From the NCBI GenBank assembly GCA_029204225.1, contig CM055101.1, positions 36,447,648-36,511,647 on the forward strand: 64,000 nt of DNA. The letters run 5' to 3'. Position 1 is the first letter of the stretch, and every line of letters begins with the position of its first letter. Both the position numbers and the translations under genes were made by a program. The stretch comes from Diphasiastrum complanatum. Lineage: Eukaryota > Streptophyta > Lycopodiopsida > Lycopodiales > Lycopodiaceae. Below, piece by piece: positions 10,392-21,996 of the stretch. The notes below the pieces were generated by a model. It saw only the letters and a list, made by a program, of their open reading frames with translations, was not told the DNA's origin and made no database searches.

Positions 10392-12019
10392 ATGGGTGTC
10401 TTTCTATTAGAAGCAAGTGAAAGATTGTCAACTTCCAATTACTCAATTTGGAAGGTTAGAATGGAATCTGTCTTAATACTACAAGATGTGATGGATATTG
10501 TACTTGGCATTGAAGAAGAACCACAAATTCCTCAAGAAATTCCAAAGTACAAAAAGAGAGCTAGGATGGCTCTGCATTATATTAAGATGAATGTCTCAAA
10601 TGACATCTTAAGAGAAATTGGTGCTTGTACTAATGCCAAAGATGCTTGGGATACTCTCAAGTCCATCTATGAGACAAAGAATACTTCTAGACTTCTAACA
10701 CTAAGAAACCAAATTTTTCAAAGTGTATAGAGAAGTGATGAATGTGCTTCAGCTTATGTGATGAGAGTTAAAGACCTCCATAGAGAATTGTCATGCATAG
10801 GAGACTCCGTCAACCAAAATGAACTTGTTCAAGTCATACTTAATGGGTTATAGGAGGAATATGACAATCTTGGTCAGAGTTATGCCATTAAGGAGGAGCT
10901 ACCAAGTTTGGAAGCACTCCAAAGTGTGCTCATTTCTGAAGAATCAAGACAAGAGTATAAACTCTTGAAAATGGAGAGACTGTCTCTCAACATTGATGGT
11001 AAAGCTCTCTTTACCAAAGACAAGCACAAGACAAGAAGTAAGAATCAACACCAATCCTCTTCAAGCAAGAACAATCTTATTTCCAAGGAGAAAGGAGAAG
11101 AGGATGAGTCCTCTCAAGCTTCCACATCCAAGAAGAAGAAGAAAAACATCAAGTGTTTCTTTTGTGGCAAGAAGGGGATTATTTTTGCTTAGAAACAGGG
11201 CTCTGTCTCTGTGTCTGTACTGCTTACCAGAAGGCTCTGGTATGGCCCAAAACGCGGCAAAAGGTCTCGAAACGCCAGTCTAGCACCCGAAATGCCTATA
11301 CACAAGCCCGAAACGCCAGGGCAGTGCCCCGAAACGCCATATTTGCGTCCAAGTCTACGCGCCGAATGCCTTTAAAACTTAGTGTATTGAAGACTCTTCA
11401 AGCAGCTAAAGACTGAATGCTCGCCAGTAGCTGTTTGCCACGTGTTAATGAGAAAAAGTCAGATCAATCTGGACCGTCCATGAGTCCCAGATCAACGGCT
11501 CAGATCAATTGAAAAATATCCTTATGCCACCAATTGCTTCAAGAAGAAGATCCAATTGAAGCAAGCCAACATTTCTAATGAAGAGAAGGAAGATGCTCAT
11601 GCAAGTGATGGAGAGAGATCTCTTATGGTCTCGAGTTTTTCTTCATCACCTTTCAAGAAGGATGGTTCGTGGTATATTGACAGTGGAGCTTCCTCACATA
11701 TGTGTAGCTTCGAGCATTCTTTTTCATCCATGTCACCTTATGAAGGAGCCAAGAAGTCCATTTACACAGGAAATGATCATGAGTGTGCTATTGAAGGCAT
11801 AGGGACCATTCCCTTAAAGCTTTCTTCATCAAAAGTTCTTTCTCTGTCTAAAGTACTTTTTGTTCCTAAGTTAACAAAAAATCTTATTACTGTTGGGCAA
11901 TTGTTTGATAGTGGACTAGATGTGAATTTCAATGTTGATACATGTACAATCAAGAAGCATGATGAGATTCTTGCATTTGGGTCTAGATATGGTGGAATCT
12001 ACAAGCTTGAACCCAATGA
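10392..12019 (+). pseudogene. Copia gag and protease (family A), interrupted
   Basis: Begins ATG with MGVFLLEAS. It carries the gag signatures YSIWKVRMES, ILQDVMDIV, WDTLKSIYETKN and LTLRNQIF, close to the gag at 39419. There are in-frame stops near 10728 and 10851. The zinc knuckle CFFCGKKG at about 11151-11177 is cut by a 340-base insertion, and its second half (the ATNCFKKK side) resumes at about 11526. The frame at 11556-12019 then holds the protease: WYIDSGASSHM with the catalytic DSG, then LTKNLITVGQLFDSGLDV. At about 12020 the sequence switches to a different Copia family. Non-functional. Confidence 0.85.
11183..11521 (+). mobile_element. About 340-base insertion in the gag zinc knuckle
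   Basis: Sits between two ATTAT-like copies (11178-11182 and TTAT at 11522-11525), consistent with a 4-5 base target duplication. The host codons on either side belong to one zinc knuckle. It has no coding frame. It contains five spaced variants of CGAAACGCC (about 11256-11360) and a poly-A-like end (GAAAAATA at about 11510). It lacks TG...CA ends and obvious inverted ends, so class is undetermined (SINE-like, MITE-like or solo remnant). Confidence 0.55.
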
Positions 12020-13623
12020 TCCCTTGCATGCACTTCAAAAAGAAAGGACATTCAACATATGAATGCAGATACAACCCAAAATGAAAGAACAAGGCTGAAA
12101 AGTCACAGGGATGGCTGTATAGTGGTTATGGCACGGACAGTGGATTTGGTTCTAGCCACAATGTTGTAGAGTCGTCAAAGGATGCAAACACGAGCAATGA
12201 AGCCTTCACAATATTCGATGAGGCTTTGACCAGCTACACACAACACGACTACGACATAGTCATCAACTCAGGAGCAACTTCACAAATCACCTACAACAAA
12301 AATGTCTTGATCAACTACAGAGAACTTGACAAATTAAGAGTAGTGATACTAGGCGACAGGAGCTGACATGATGTTGAAGGCATTGGATCCCAACAACTGC
12401 CTACACTGTCGAGACAAGCAGAGCTGCTAGGAGCACTCTATATACCCTCACTGAGAAGAGACCTGCTCTCAGTCTCGAAGATGGCAGATCTCGGAGTTCG
12501 AGTCCTAATTGATGGCGATGCATGCCAGATGATCGAGCAAAAATCAAACAAACTACTGATTGTCGGGCCCAGAGAAGGAAACCTGTACCAAAAAAGAATT
12601 ATCAGCAGCTCTGATAGCATACTGAATGCATCAGAAAATGAAGATCAACTCTAGCACAGAAGAGTGTAACATCTGAACATGAGAAGTCACTACGACATGA
12701 GCAGAAAAGAGATTGTCACAAGTCTGAAGATATCTAGACCTGGCATCGACTTTTGCGAAGCTTGTTAGAAGGGCAAGCAACATTGAAGTTCATTTGTACA
12801 TGAGGGAAAAAGAGCCAAAGAAGTCTTTGAGATCGTCCACTCAGATGTCTATGGATCGATGAAAGTCAAATCGCTCTTAGGATCGAGGTACTTCTTGACA
12901 TTCATTGATGACTACAACCGGATGACAACAATCTATTATCTAAAGAAGAAATCCAAAGTTTTTGACTCTTTCAAGAAGTTCATGTCATTCACAAAGAGAC
13001 ACCTGCAAGAAAGTGTAGACCATCAAGTCTAATAATGGAGGTGAGTACAAGAGCAAAGAGTTCTCAAACTTTTGCCAAGAACAAGGAATAGAGCATCAGT
13101 TCACTCCTGCATATACACCAGAATACAATGGTGTTGCAGAAAGAAGAAACATGATGCTAGTCGAAGGAGCCACATGCATGATGGCACAAGCTCAGTTGCC
13201 AAGTCGATTTTGGGCTGAGGCAGTTGCTGCAACTGTATACCTGCAGAATAGATCAACAATGATAGCCCTAGAAAACAAGACACCATATGAGATGTGGACA
13301 GGAAAAAGCTTGATCTGTCATACGCACGTGTGTTCGGATGTACAACATACAAGTACATACCAAAATAAAAAAGAAGAAAGCTCAACAAAAAGTTGGAGCA
13401 AACAATCATGGTCAGATGCTCAAATGGATCACAAGTGTACAGACTCTACAATCCAACCTCAAAGAAAATTGTGTTGAGTAGAGATGTCAAATTCGAAAGA
13501 TGGCCATTTATGAGAATAATACATGGAAAGATGTTTCTCACTCAAGGTGGCCCAAATATTTCTCAACTCCTGCCAAAGGATTCACGAAACATGGCACTCA
13601 ACAAAGGACTACATGACCTTTGA
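12020..13623 (+). pseudogene. Copia zinc knuckle, protease and integrase (family B)
   Basis: From about 12020 the frame reads CMHFKKKGHSTYECRYNPK, a zinc knuckle matching the gag at 61200 on the minus strand. A protease follows in which the catalytic triad reads NSGATS instead of DSGATS, then LLSVSKMADLGV. Integrase follows: degenerate HHCC, FCEAC, HSDVYG, YFLTFIDDY, then the ERRNMMLVEGA helix at about 13138-13170 in a shifted frame, and FWAEAVAATVYLQNRS. Several stops and frameshifts (for example 12366, 12652, 13030). It ends after the integrase C-terminal region; RT, RNase H and 3' LTR are absent. Confidence 0.8.
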
Positions 13624-13847
13624 GGGCAAAAATGCTTAAAGTAAATTTGGAGGCTATTGTTCATTTTTATAATTTTGAGTTTTAAGAGATCTTGGGGCTT
13701 CTCTTGTGAGAGCTTTCTTGATGGAGAGAGTGGTTCATGTGTCTAAAATCACATGAGAGCTATCAGGCCCCTATCCTTTGAATGATCTCTAGTCATTAAT
13801 AATGGAACTTTACTTTGGCTAATTTGGTGAAGTTTTGCTATATTTGT

Positions 13848-14544
13848 CTAGTTTCTTGATTTCTTGAGTATTTTCTTGGTTTCTTGCATTTCCATTATAA
13901 TTTGATAGTCTTTCTTCTTGGTGTATAGGGCCACAGACTTGTCTTTGATGGACAGGCCACTGGTCTTTCTTCTCATTTCTTCTTGAAGAAGATGACTGAT
14001 TACCTTTTGAAGAGTGAGGTCATGTTGTGTGGAGATCATCACCACAAGGTATTCATACAACTTTGGAAGAGAAATAAGCAAGGTCATAACATCATCATCA
14101 TCATCCTGAATAGCACATCCTACAATAACTGATTCATTAAACTTAAGACTTAAAGCTGTTGATGTGAGAAGTGATGGCAGTAGAATCGGTCATACTAAGT
14201 GTGAAGAACTTCCTTCTAAGATGTAATCTAGTGGTTACATCTTGAGTCTCGTATAGACTTGATAACAAATCCAGTGCTTCCTTAGAGGTTTTGCACGTGG
14301 TAACATGGGATATTTGGGAGTCGGCCAAATTGAGTGTGATACATGCTAAGGCCTTCTGATCTTTGATCTTCCATGCCTTTGCTTGATCACCATCTTTTGG
14401 TTTCATGTCAGAACCTTCTACTACATCCCAATGATCTCTATCTATCAACATCATCCGGAGTTTAAACTTCCAGATGTAGAAGTTAGAACCATTGAGCTTG
14501 TCAATGATTCTAGCCTCGTTGGATGAGGACGACGAAGAGTTCAA
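13848..14544 (-). pseudogene. Copia gag (family C), minus strand
   Basis: Frame 14544-14143: IDKLNGSNFYIWKFKLRMML, HWDVVEG, AWKIKDQKALACITLNLAD, ALDLLSSLYETQD, then FFTLSMTD. This is the UBN2-type gag of Copia elements. It continues in another frame at 14087-13848 (VMTLLISLPKLYEYLV, LTLQKVISHLLQEEMRR). The start codon is lost: an upstream ATG at about 14553 is out of frame by one base. It is related to the gags at 57955 and 59510. Nothing of pol follows. Confidence 0.8.
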
Positions 14545-14601
14545 ATATGAGACATTTTAGCAGTGATATAAACAGAGTAATCTCTTGGTTTATTGAGCTA
14601 T

Positions 14602-14614
14602 GGCTCTTATACCA
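14602..14614 (-). promoter_or_regulatory. Primer binding site, mutated tRNA-iMet type
   Basis: Minus strand TGGTATAAGAGCC, one change from the usual TGGTATCAGAGC core, lying between the gag and the putative LTR. Confidence 0.6.
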
Positions 14615-14617
14615 GTC

Positions 14618-14953
14618 TGATAGGGCGGTAGAACGCGAATGGAGAAGAGAGAAGAAAATAGCTGCGGAATGACTCTCCCGTTATTATGGGCTGCTACATG
14701 CAAGAACAATATGAAAGAACGTAAATGCTAAATTATATTCACAGCAAAAGTGCTCTCCCCAACAGAATATTAAGAAAACAATTCATACTAAAAAACAAAT
14801 GGATGAGTACAGTCTACCGAAGAGATTAGAAATTGTGTGAGGTGTTACTTTTGTAGCATAGCAAAATAGGAAACTTTATGATTCTTGCAAAAAGAATCTT
14901 GAAAATAGAAATTGTATTCACCAAGGAGACAACTGTGGACTTAATTTCCAACA
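14618..14953 (-). mobile_element. Short Copia 5' LTR of the minus-strand gag
   Basis: On the minus strand it runs from TGTTGGAAAT at 14953 to CTATCA at 14618, three bases before the primer site. About 336 bases. The ends are inferred from TG...CA and position only, since no second LTR is present. Confidence 0.45.
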
Positions 14954-15368
14954 AAATTGTGACATGATAAATACTCAAATATAAAAATAATAATAATTGT
15001 AAAAATCGAGGCTATAGTTGTTGAAAATCCTAAACCATTAATATTAAATAGTTAATAAGAAAAATTATAGCTGTTGTTTTTATGTCACGAGTGGCATCAT
15101 TTAGATCACAAAATAGTCAATGTTGAAGTCAAAAATCATGAGAAATTAATATTCAAAGTGAGAAAAAACATTTCGACTACTACACAACATTATAAAGTTA
15201 GGATATGACTAAATGTTTTTCATCCATTCTCACTAAATGGTGGTTTCTCATGTAAAACATTTACAAATCTCCAAACACCACAAAAATGGCATAGCCTTTG
15301 TAGTATGCCAAAATGTTTATTTATTTATTTATTTTAAATGATGCAAGGATTCTAAGAGAGGCATCTTC
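14954..15368. other. AT-rich spacer, no gene seen
   Basis: No coding or repeat similarity found apart from a short TTTA run near 15316-15335. It separates the Copia remnant from the SINE copy and the dioxygenase gene. Confidence 0.4.
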
Positions 15369-15462
15369 ATTTCTAATACTAGTTGGTTAGTTTGGCATCC
15401 AAAGTTTCTTTGGTCCCAAGTTTGAGCCTCCCTTGGAAACCAAGAAGCATTTCTAATACTAG
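15369..15462 (+). mobile_element. 5'-truncated tRNA-derived mini-SINE with 14-base TSD
   Basis: The insert (15383-15448, 66 bases) matches the last three quarters of the SINE units at 50486-50773, ending in the same CCAAGAAGC. It is flanked by a perfect 14-base direct repeat ATTTCTAATACTAG (15369-15382 and 15449-15462), which is a target-site duplication. The first 20 or so bases, including most of the A box, are missing, and the B-box region reads AGTTTGAGCCT. Confidence 0.8.
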
Positions 15463-15646
15463 ATGGCCAACTCATGAATAAGCATGATGCATAAAGTGAA
15501 TGATCTAATATGCAAAAGCTAATTCTTGACACTTATAGTTACAACTTATTCAAATAAATAGCCATAATACTTAAACAAGATGGGAAACTATCAAGTGGAA
15601 AGGTTTACTCTTCTAGTCTTGAAGTTTTGGGTCTCCCATAGCAGAT

Positions 15647-17453
15647 TCATTCTTCTTTTTCTTCTTCCAAGGCAATGATGGCATTGGTCTTCTCAAGGAG
15701 CCAAAATTGTTCGAGGTGGCTTTTTCCTAGATTGACATTTGAGGAATAGAAATATTTTAAATACTCACCAAATGTGCTCTCTCTATACATGCAACCACCT
15801 TTGATCAAGTTAATTAGGGGAGCGATGCGAACGTCAAGTGATGGATTGTAAAATGAAGCAATGGATATGCGCCATGCATGAGAGCTTGCAACCACTCGAT
15901 GCTCGACACTTTTGTATCTTCCATTGGTCAAAACCTGTGAATGATATGCATGTCATGGCCTAATTCGTTAGCATTTGTGTTTGGCATCAAAAGCAACAAT
16001 AACACATAATGACATATTGACATTATAATGTCTTAACAATGACCTTATTGGACATACCTGCATTTGGTCACCTAGATTCACAACAAATGCACCTGGTAGA
16101 GGCTTCACGGACACCCAACAATCTTCATGAAGTACTTGCAACAATCCTGCTTCTGGTTTTGGGCTTTGTAGTAAAATTGTAATTCCGCCTGGATCCGAAT
16201 GTGCGTGCAATCCCATTGCGAGCTCAGGATTGGGACATGGTGGGTAAAAATTGGTTCTCATCACTTGTAAATGATTACCAAATACCTTTTGCAAAAAGTC
16301 TTTATCCAACCCAAGACTATTAGAAATCAAAGAGAGGATCAACTTCGCTAACCTCCCCACCTCCTCGCTGAACTCTCGTGCTGTTTGGCTACATCACATG
16401 CTATGATCCATTGTCATATATTTGTATTATACCTTATTTTTAAGTTTTACATAAAAAAAGGTGGTCTCTATAAAATGTATTGTACTCACCAATATGATGG
16501 AGGATTGATTGGCCACTCCTTATATTCTGGATCAGGATGGCAGCGATATTGAAGGTAATCTATCCAATCCCAACTTTCATCTTTCGTGGGGTTGACACTA
16601 GTGCCATAGCGAATGTGTCTGGTAGTGTAATCCTCACTATAGTATCTCATCTTCTCCTCCATAGGCAAACAAAAAAAATGTTGAACACATTCCAACATAT
16701 TCTCCAACAAGGTAGATGATATATTGCCACCTACTACCTGAAACATGAATGTGTAGTGTGTAACATTATGAGGCATCAACTTACATTCTTACATGTAGTC
16801 ATGAGGTCACATGACACGAAAGTCATCAATTAAACATCTAATAATTTTGAGTGGCATATGTTATCATATTCTTAGTTCAACAAACACATACTGAAACTCA
16901 TCTATGTTTGTTCTTCAAAAAATAACTATCTACATGTTTAAGTATCCTGATCTCCCTCTCACTATCACTTAGGATGTAGATTTTTTAGAGTATGCTTATA
17001 ATTTTATATATATTCAAAACAACCATTCAATCATTTTCTCAAAAATGCATGTTTTGTGGAAGTCTGAAGTTCAGTGCAAGATAATCTACTCAAGTATCAC
17101 TCAAGATAATCTACTCAACTATCACTCAGAAGTATCATATTTATGAAACCTGAAGAGATATATACTCAATTATAAATATGTGCCTGATTTGAATCATAAA
17201 TTAATTGACTTGAGGTGTGATTAAAAACTTTCTAGCTACTAACCTGGAAGAATCCCCAATTTTCACAAGCATTACACACACTTGCTACTACATGTCTATG
17301 AGAATTCACAAGTCCATCCAAATCAATAAGGGGAACCCCCCCTTCAGCTAATTCACACACCCTTGTAGCACACAACCGTTGTTGCTTGGGTTTGATGTAC
17401 ATATCTGGAATTCGGGAAATGCCTTGATCAACGAGTGCCTTGACACCTACCAT
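15647..17453 (-). CDS. 2-oxoglutarate/Fe(II)-dependent dioxygenase, DOXC class
   Basis: A complete-looking four-exon gene. Exons: 17244-17453, 16490-16737, 16058-16388 and 15647-15934. All three introns (506, 101 and 123 bases) have GT-AG ends, and phases join to one 358-residue frame. The ATG at 17453 is chosen because MVGVKALVDQG then RIPDMYIKP is the usual N-terminus; an in-frame ATG further upstream lies in repeat sequence. Domains: DIOX_N with VPLIDLDGL (about 40-48) and ENWGFFQV; the 2OG-FeII core with NFYPPCPNPEL (199-209), iron ligands H216 and D218 in HAHSD, H275 in SVEHRVV, and the 2-oxoglutarate RxS at R285-S287. The length is normal for plant DMR6/SRG1-like hydroxylases (cytosolic oxygenases of flavonoids, salicylate, hormones or alkaloids). 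The substrate cannot be told. The VVNHG-type motif after FFQ reads VVGGN, a departure from most relatives. No stop or frameshift was seen. Confidence 0.85.
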
Positions 17454-17504
17454 GGTGATTATATGGCAGTGTGAGTGCTTCAGTAGTCTACTTACTTTTA
17501 TGTT

Positions 17505-18810
17505 GCCAATATGAAAGTTGAATATCAATATGCATATATAGTGCTTTTCGGTATTACCAATCAAAGAAATTTGATTCTCATCTATATATAGTGTTTCTTG
17601 GTATTATCAACTTGTGGGATCATATGTAACTGAATATAATTAGGCTAGCCCACCCCCAATACACCCACACTTTATGTGTGGAAATATTATCCGTATATGA
17701 GAATTGAACATCAATAAATGCATGTTGTGATTTGTGGCATTATCAACCAAACAAGGATTGATTGTCATCTATATATAATGCTTTTTGGTATTGTCAACTT
17801 GTGGGACCAAACATGATCAAATGTAACTAGGGTTGGCTACCCCTCACTCACCACATGTGGAAAGATTACGCATATTCAATGGAAAGCCCCTAGTTAAGCT
17901 CTCCTAGTGCTATAGGGGACCAGATCTTAAGTCCACCAATATCTCGAGGGCCTCTAAGCATTTACAAATGTCATGGTTTTACGTGGACAAGGAGGCCTCA
18001 ACCTTGGCTTTTCTTGCAAGTGTCAGTTTTTTTTTAGTTGCTCTCATTTTGGGATTTTCTATAAAATTGAACAAACCAGTGAAAGCTTTGTGTGGATGGT
18101 CAATGCCTCACTACCACATGATAGATGTGGATATGCATTGAATGTTATTTGAAAATTATCATATAAGATTTAGAGGAAGATGCCAATCTCATTGACTTTC
18201 CACATGAAATGTTTAGTGGACTCAAAACTAACTATAAAGAACAAATGAGAACTCATCTTTACTAGAGACCTCTCTTTAGGGGTGTGTGTGTGTGCGATAT
18301 GTTTTTGTTTTATGAGTTTGAGCACAAAAAATGTATTTTTAAATCATCTAAATTGCATCATCTTTTTTTCTCAAGATTTAAACAATTCTTTGAGCATACA
18401 CATATAAGACAAAGCTACTATTTGAGATCAACTTGTTAAAGTCTTGACATCATGAAATCCAAAAATTCCATACTTGACATAATTGAATCTAACCAGGGTG
18501 GCCCACCTCCCATACACCCACCCTCCATGTGTGAAAAGATTATGCATATATGAAAATTGAACATCAATATGTATATATTGTGCTTCTTGGCATTATCAAC
18601 CAAAGGGATCACAGACAAGAATTGGTTATCATCTATATATGAAGCTTCTTGGTATTGTCCATCTATGGGACCATAGATAATCAAATGTAACTAGGGTTGG
18701 CCAGCCCTCACTCACCATGTGTGGAAAGATTATGCATATTTACTAGAAAACCCCTACTTAAGCTCTCCTAGTGCCACGTAGGGTGAGGTTCTTGAATCCA
18801 CCAATGTCTA
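17505..18810. repeat. Duplicated modules upstream of the dioxygenase
   Basis: A module of about 250-330 bases (GAATTGAACATCAATA, GGCATTATCAACCAA, CTATATATA, TGTAACTAGGGTTGGC, CACTCACCA then TGTGGAAAGATTA) occurs at about 17630-17950 and again at about 18476-18810. A third partial copy lies at about 17505-17690. The order of blocks is kept. The first copy overlaps the likely 5' leader and promoter of the dioxygenase. Between the copies (17951-18475) no gene is seen. Confidence 0.75.
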
Positions 18811-20339
18811 GAGGCCTCTAGGGCCTTTGGACTTTAGGTCTCAGTCTCAAGCATAAAAACTCAGAAAGGCTCAAATTTTTTCAAGAAGCCAGCTTATATT
18901 TGCTCTCTCGGTACAATTTATATAGAAGCTAGTTGATTATAGATTCCGTAAAGCCCATGGGCTTTGCGGGCAGCATATCTAGGGCTAGTATTACTTGCTT
19001 AGTTGAAACATACAGAGGCGATTGTTAATAGCCGACAGATGACTCTACAGAGTAGAGTGCTTTGGGAATTTTTAGTCAGGTGGAGGGGCAAATCAGAAGA
19101 GGAGGATAACTGAGAAAAGGAGCTGATCTCCAAAAGAATTTTCCAACTTTTTTTCTACAAGGAAAATTCAAAATTTTGGGGGAAGGAATGTTACATACCT
19201 ATGTAACTAGCAGTACTTCAGACCCCTATTAGTCCATTTAGTGTTGGGGGCTAATGGTGAGGTACCCTTAGGATTAAGGATATGTGCCTTTGGATAAGGG
19301 CAGGTAAGTGACTATATCTTGGTCGGAGGTAGGGAGTCACGTTACCTTTGGATAAGGGGTACCCTTAGGATTAATGGTAGGTGCCTTAGATTAAGGTACT
19401 AGTGTCCTTGGTTAAGGACAGGTAGGTATCTATGCCTTGGATGGAGGTATGGAACCTAGTGAGGTGTTAGAAAGTCATTGGATGACTATTTTTCTAAACC
19501 TTGGGCCTCAACCTTGAACCATATCACTTAATTGGTCTAGGACCAAAGTACACATGCACAACTTGGGCATTGGGACCTAGTGGGAGGGCGCACTTCAAAT
19601 GGGTCCAATGAGTTCCCAACTCCCACAAGAAAGACATTCAAAGAGTCGTAGGTTATGAAAGGAGTATCTTGACCTTCCATAAGCCTATGGAGCTCTTGGA
19701 GATTCTTTAACTCCCCTAGGCTTCTCTCTCTCTCATTGGATGAGCATGGAACTCCATAATGCACTAGAGGGGTCCATGGGCCATCTATATGAGAGTAGTA
19801 GGGCGCCCATTGGGAGGGAGAGATCTCTCTTGTTTGCTTTGCTTATGCTCTAGTATTGCTACAAGTGTGTAAAGTGCTTTCTTGTGGTAGTATGCTTAGG
19901 GTCTGGATCTTGCTTATGTTATGGGACATAAGTAGGGTTTGGATCTTGAGTATGCTATGGAGTGTTGTGGTATGCTTGTGATTTGTTTATGGTTAGCAAG
20001 GGGGTGCTAGATATGTCTTGCTTGGAGCTTGGATCTAGCTATGGTTGGGTGGTGAATACTTGAGGCCAGCTTGTTATCTATCTTTGTGTTTAAAGAGTAG
20101 GGACACAGGTGGAGGAGAGATCCTTGGAGGCTTGCAGATCCTTACTTGCAGGTGGAGGCATCCTAGCTTGGAGTTGGAAAGCATCTTGAAACTTGCAAGT
20201 TGTTTGGAGGACATTTGGAGGCTCTACCTTGGATTTGGAGGACTTCCTCACCTACTTGTAAAAGAGAGTGAAGAGAAACGAAGCAGTTGCGAAGGCGAAC
20301 CAACCGTGACTCTCTTGAGATTTGGATGGAGTTCGGATG
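18811..20339. other. No gene recognised; degenerate short repeats near 19255-19450
   Basis: 19255-19450 contains loosely repeated phrases (CCCTTAGGATTAA, GGTAGGTGCCTT, TTGGATAAGG), a degraded minisatellite-like patch. The plus-strand open frame at 20045-20617 runs partly antisense to the Copia RT remnant that follows and is not a gene. Confidence 0.45.
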
Positions 20340-20934
20340 CGATCGCTAGACATTGCCAGTTGAATCACTCCTACAATCCTCCAGAATGTAGTCAGGCACT
20401 GTTGATGTTCATTTATAAAATTAATGCAGCATTCAACATAGTTTCAACCAGATCCACGATCTCGAAATGTTTTGAGATGTTTGCCTTTACTTCAGCAATT
20501 AGCTGCTCTCCTGCAAAATATCAGAGTGTTGTCCACATACACAGCCACAATGATGATCTGTCCATCTGTAACTCTGACATATACATTGGAATCAGCCAAC
20601 AGAGGCTTGAATCCTAATGATTTCAGGGCTTGATCTTTCTTCTTGTACCATTGTCGGCCCCTGATTGTTTCAAATCGTAGATGCTTTTATGCATTCTGCA
20701 TGCATAGTCAAGAACTGAATTCGTTACATATCTTGGGGGTTGATCCATATAGACCTCTTCGTCTAGTTCGCCATGCAAGAAGGCTGCCTTCTCGTCCGCA
20801 ATGTGGATCCTGAGGTCATGAGCTGTTGCATATGCAAATAACAGATGTAGGGACAAATGTTTGACAACAGGAGAGAAGGTTTCAGATACACAACAGACAA
20901 CAAATGGACAGAGCTTGGATGCAACATCCTTCAA
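20340..20934 (-). pseudogene. Copia reverse transcriptase fragment
   Basis: Minus strand: ETFSPVVKH, LRIHIADEKAAFLHGELDEE, VYMDQPPRYV, CRMHKSIYDLKQ. Then in another frame WYKKKDQALKSLGFKPL, VYVRVTDGQII and VAVYVDNTLIF, where the RT active site YVDD has become YVDN. Further frames are broken. It covers the RT palm (roughly motifs A to C). No LTR or other domain is attached. Confidence 0.8.
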
Positions 20935-21891
20935 TCCCTAAGTTGTTTCCAAAAATGATTTTGATTCAATACTATCGGTACTTTTTCTTTGAATGTTTCA
21001 AACATGTGAGTTATGTGAATGAAGTTTTTAGTAGCTTAATGCATGTCAAGTAATGTTGATGTAAGGAACGAGGACTGAAAACTTTAAGACCACTTTACCC
21101 TATCTCATTCTTGAATCTCCAAAAAACAATTTACTATGAAATTAATTTTGAGCAATCTAAAACCCAGGATGAAAATGAAATGATTGGATCTACCCGAGAT
21201 AGATTCAATAAGCTAATTTTGAATTCATAGATTAAGAGATCTGAGGTAGATCAAGGATCTGACAAGACTCTTCATCCAAAGCTGATCTTAACATATAAGA
21301 TCAAATCTGAAAGAAATAAATAAGCATAAATACAATATCTTCTAAAGTTTAAGAAGCATTCGATTATGGATGCAAGATAAATGGAAGAAGAATTCTTCCA
21401 AGAATATCAAGTAATTTTTAAAAGATTTAAGACTCTTAGTTGAGAAATTTTTGTTGAGGACAACGCTTTATGCGTTGGAGGGGTGTAATTTGTAGAGACA
21501 AATTGCCCCAAAGTAATTAAGACTTTTCCAGCCTCAAAGCCCAAATAGACTTTGATGATATAGAATTATTAATGATCAATATTCTCTTAGGATATTGTAT
21601 GAATTTATTTTTTTTAATGAATTGAATAACAGTCATTGATACCTATAGAACTAAGAATCTTCTATGAACCATGTTTGATGGTATTATGAACACTGATCTT
21701 TCTTTGAAGGGATGTGCAAGTACTCACAAATGTACCTAAAGAATCAGAACAAGAATAAGAAGCCCTATGGGCTTAAAGACTGAGTTCTCTTTGAGGGTAT
21801 GTGTAGGTACTCGAAGATTGTGCCAGAAGAACAAGAATATGAACAAGAAGCTTTCTAAGCTTAAGACAATAAACAAGAATGCTTTTGACAA
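20935..21891. other. No gene recognised; weak paired repeat
   Basis: AT-rich. 21708-21785 and 21790-21867 look like diverged copies of one 75-80 base unit (shared GGTATGTG-like start, TACTC, GAACAAGAA and a ...GCTTAAGAC end). Nothing else is identified. Confidence 0.4.
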
Positions 21892-21996
21892 AGTCTATAA
21901 AGAAGGCTCAGGAGAGTCTATAAAGAAGGCTTATTTCTAAGTCTATAATGAAGGCTCAGAAGAATCTATAATGAAGGCTCAGTGGAGTGTATAAAA
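21892..21996. repeat. Minisatellite, 23-25 base unit, about 4.4 copies
   Basis: Units begin at 21892, 21915, 21940, 21963 and 21986 (partial). Consensus AGTCTATAAWGAAGGCTCAG plus 3-4 bases. The first units carry A and the later ones T at the variable position. Confidence 0.85.

Noticed and set aside
17454-17564. Upstream extension of the dioxygenase start
   Set aside because: The frame is open to an earlier ATG, but that part lies in the duplicated upstream module and lacks family similarity, while MVGVKALVDQG is the usual start.
20045-20617. 190-codon plus-strand open frame
   Set aside because: Its second half is antisense to the Copia RT remnant at 20340-20934 and its first half has no motif.
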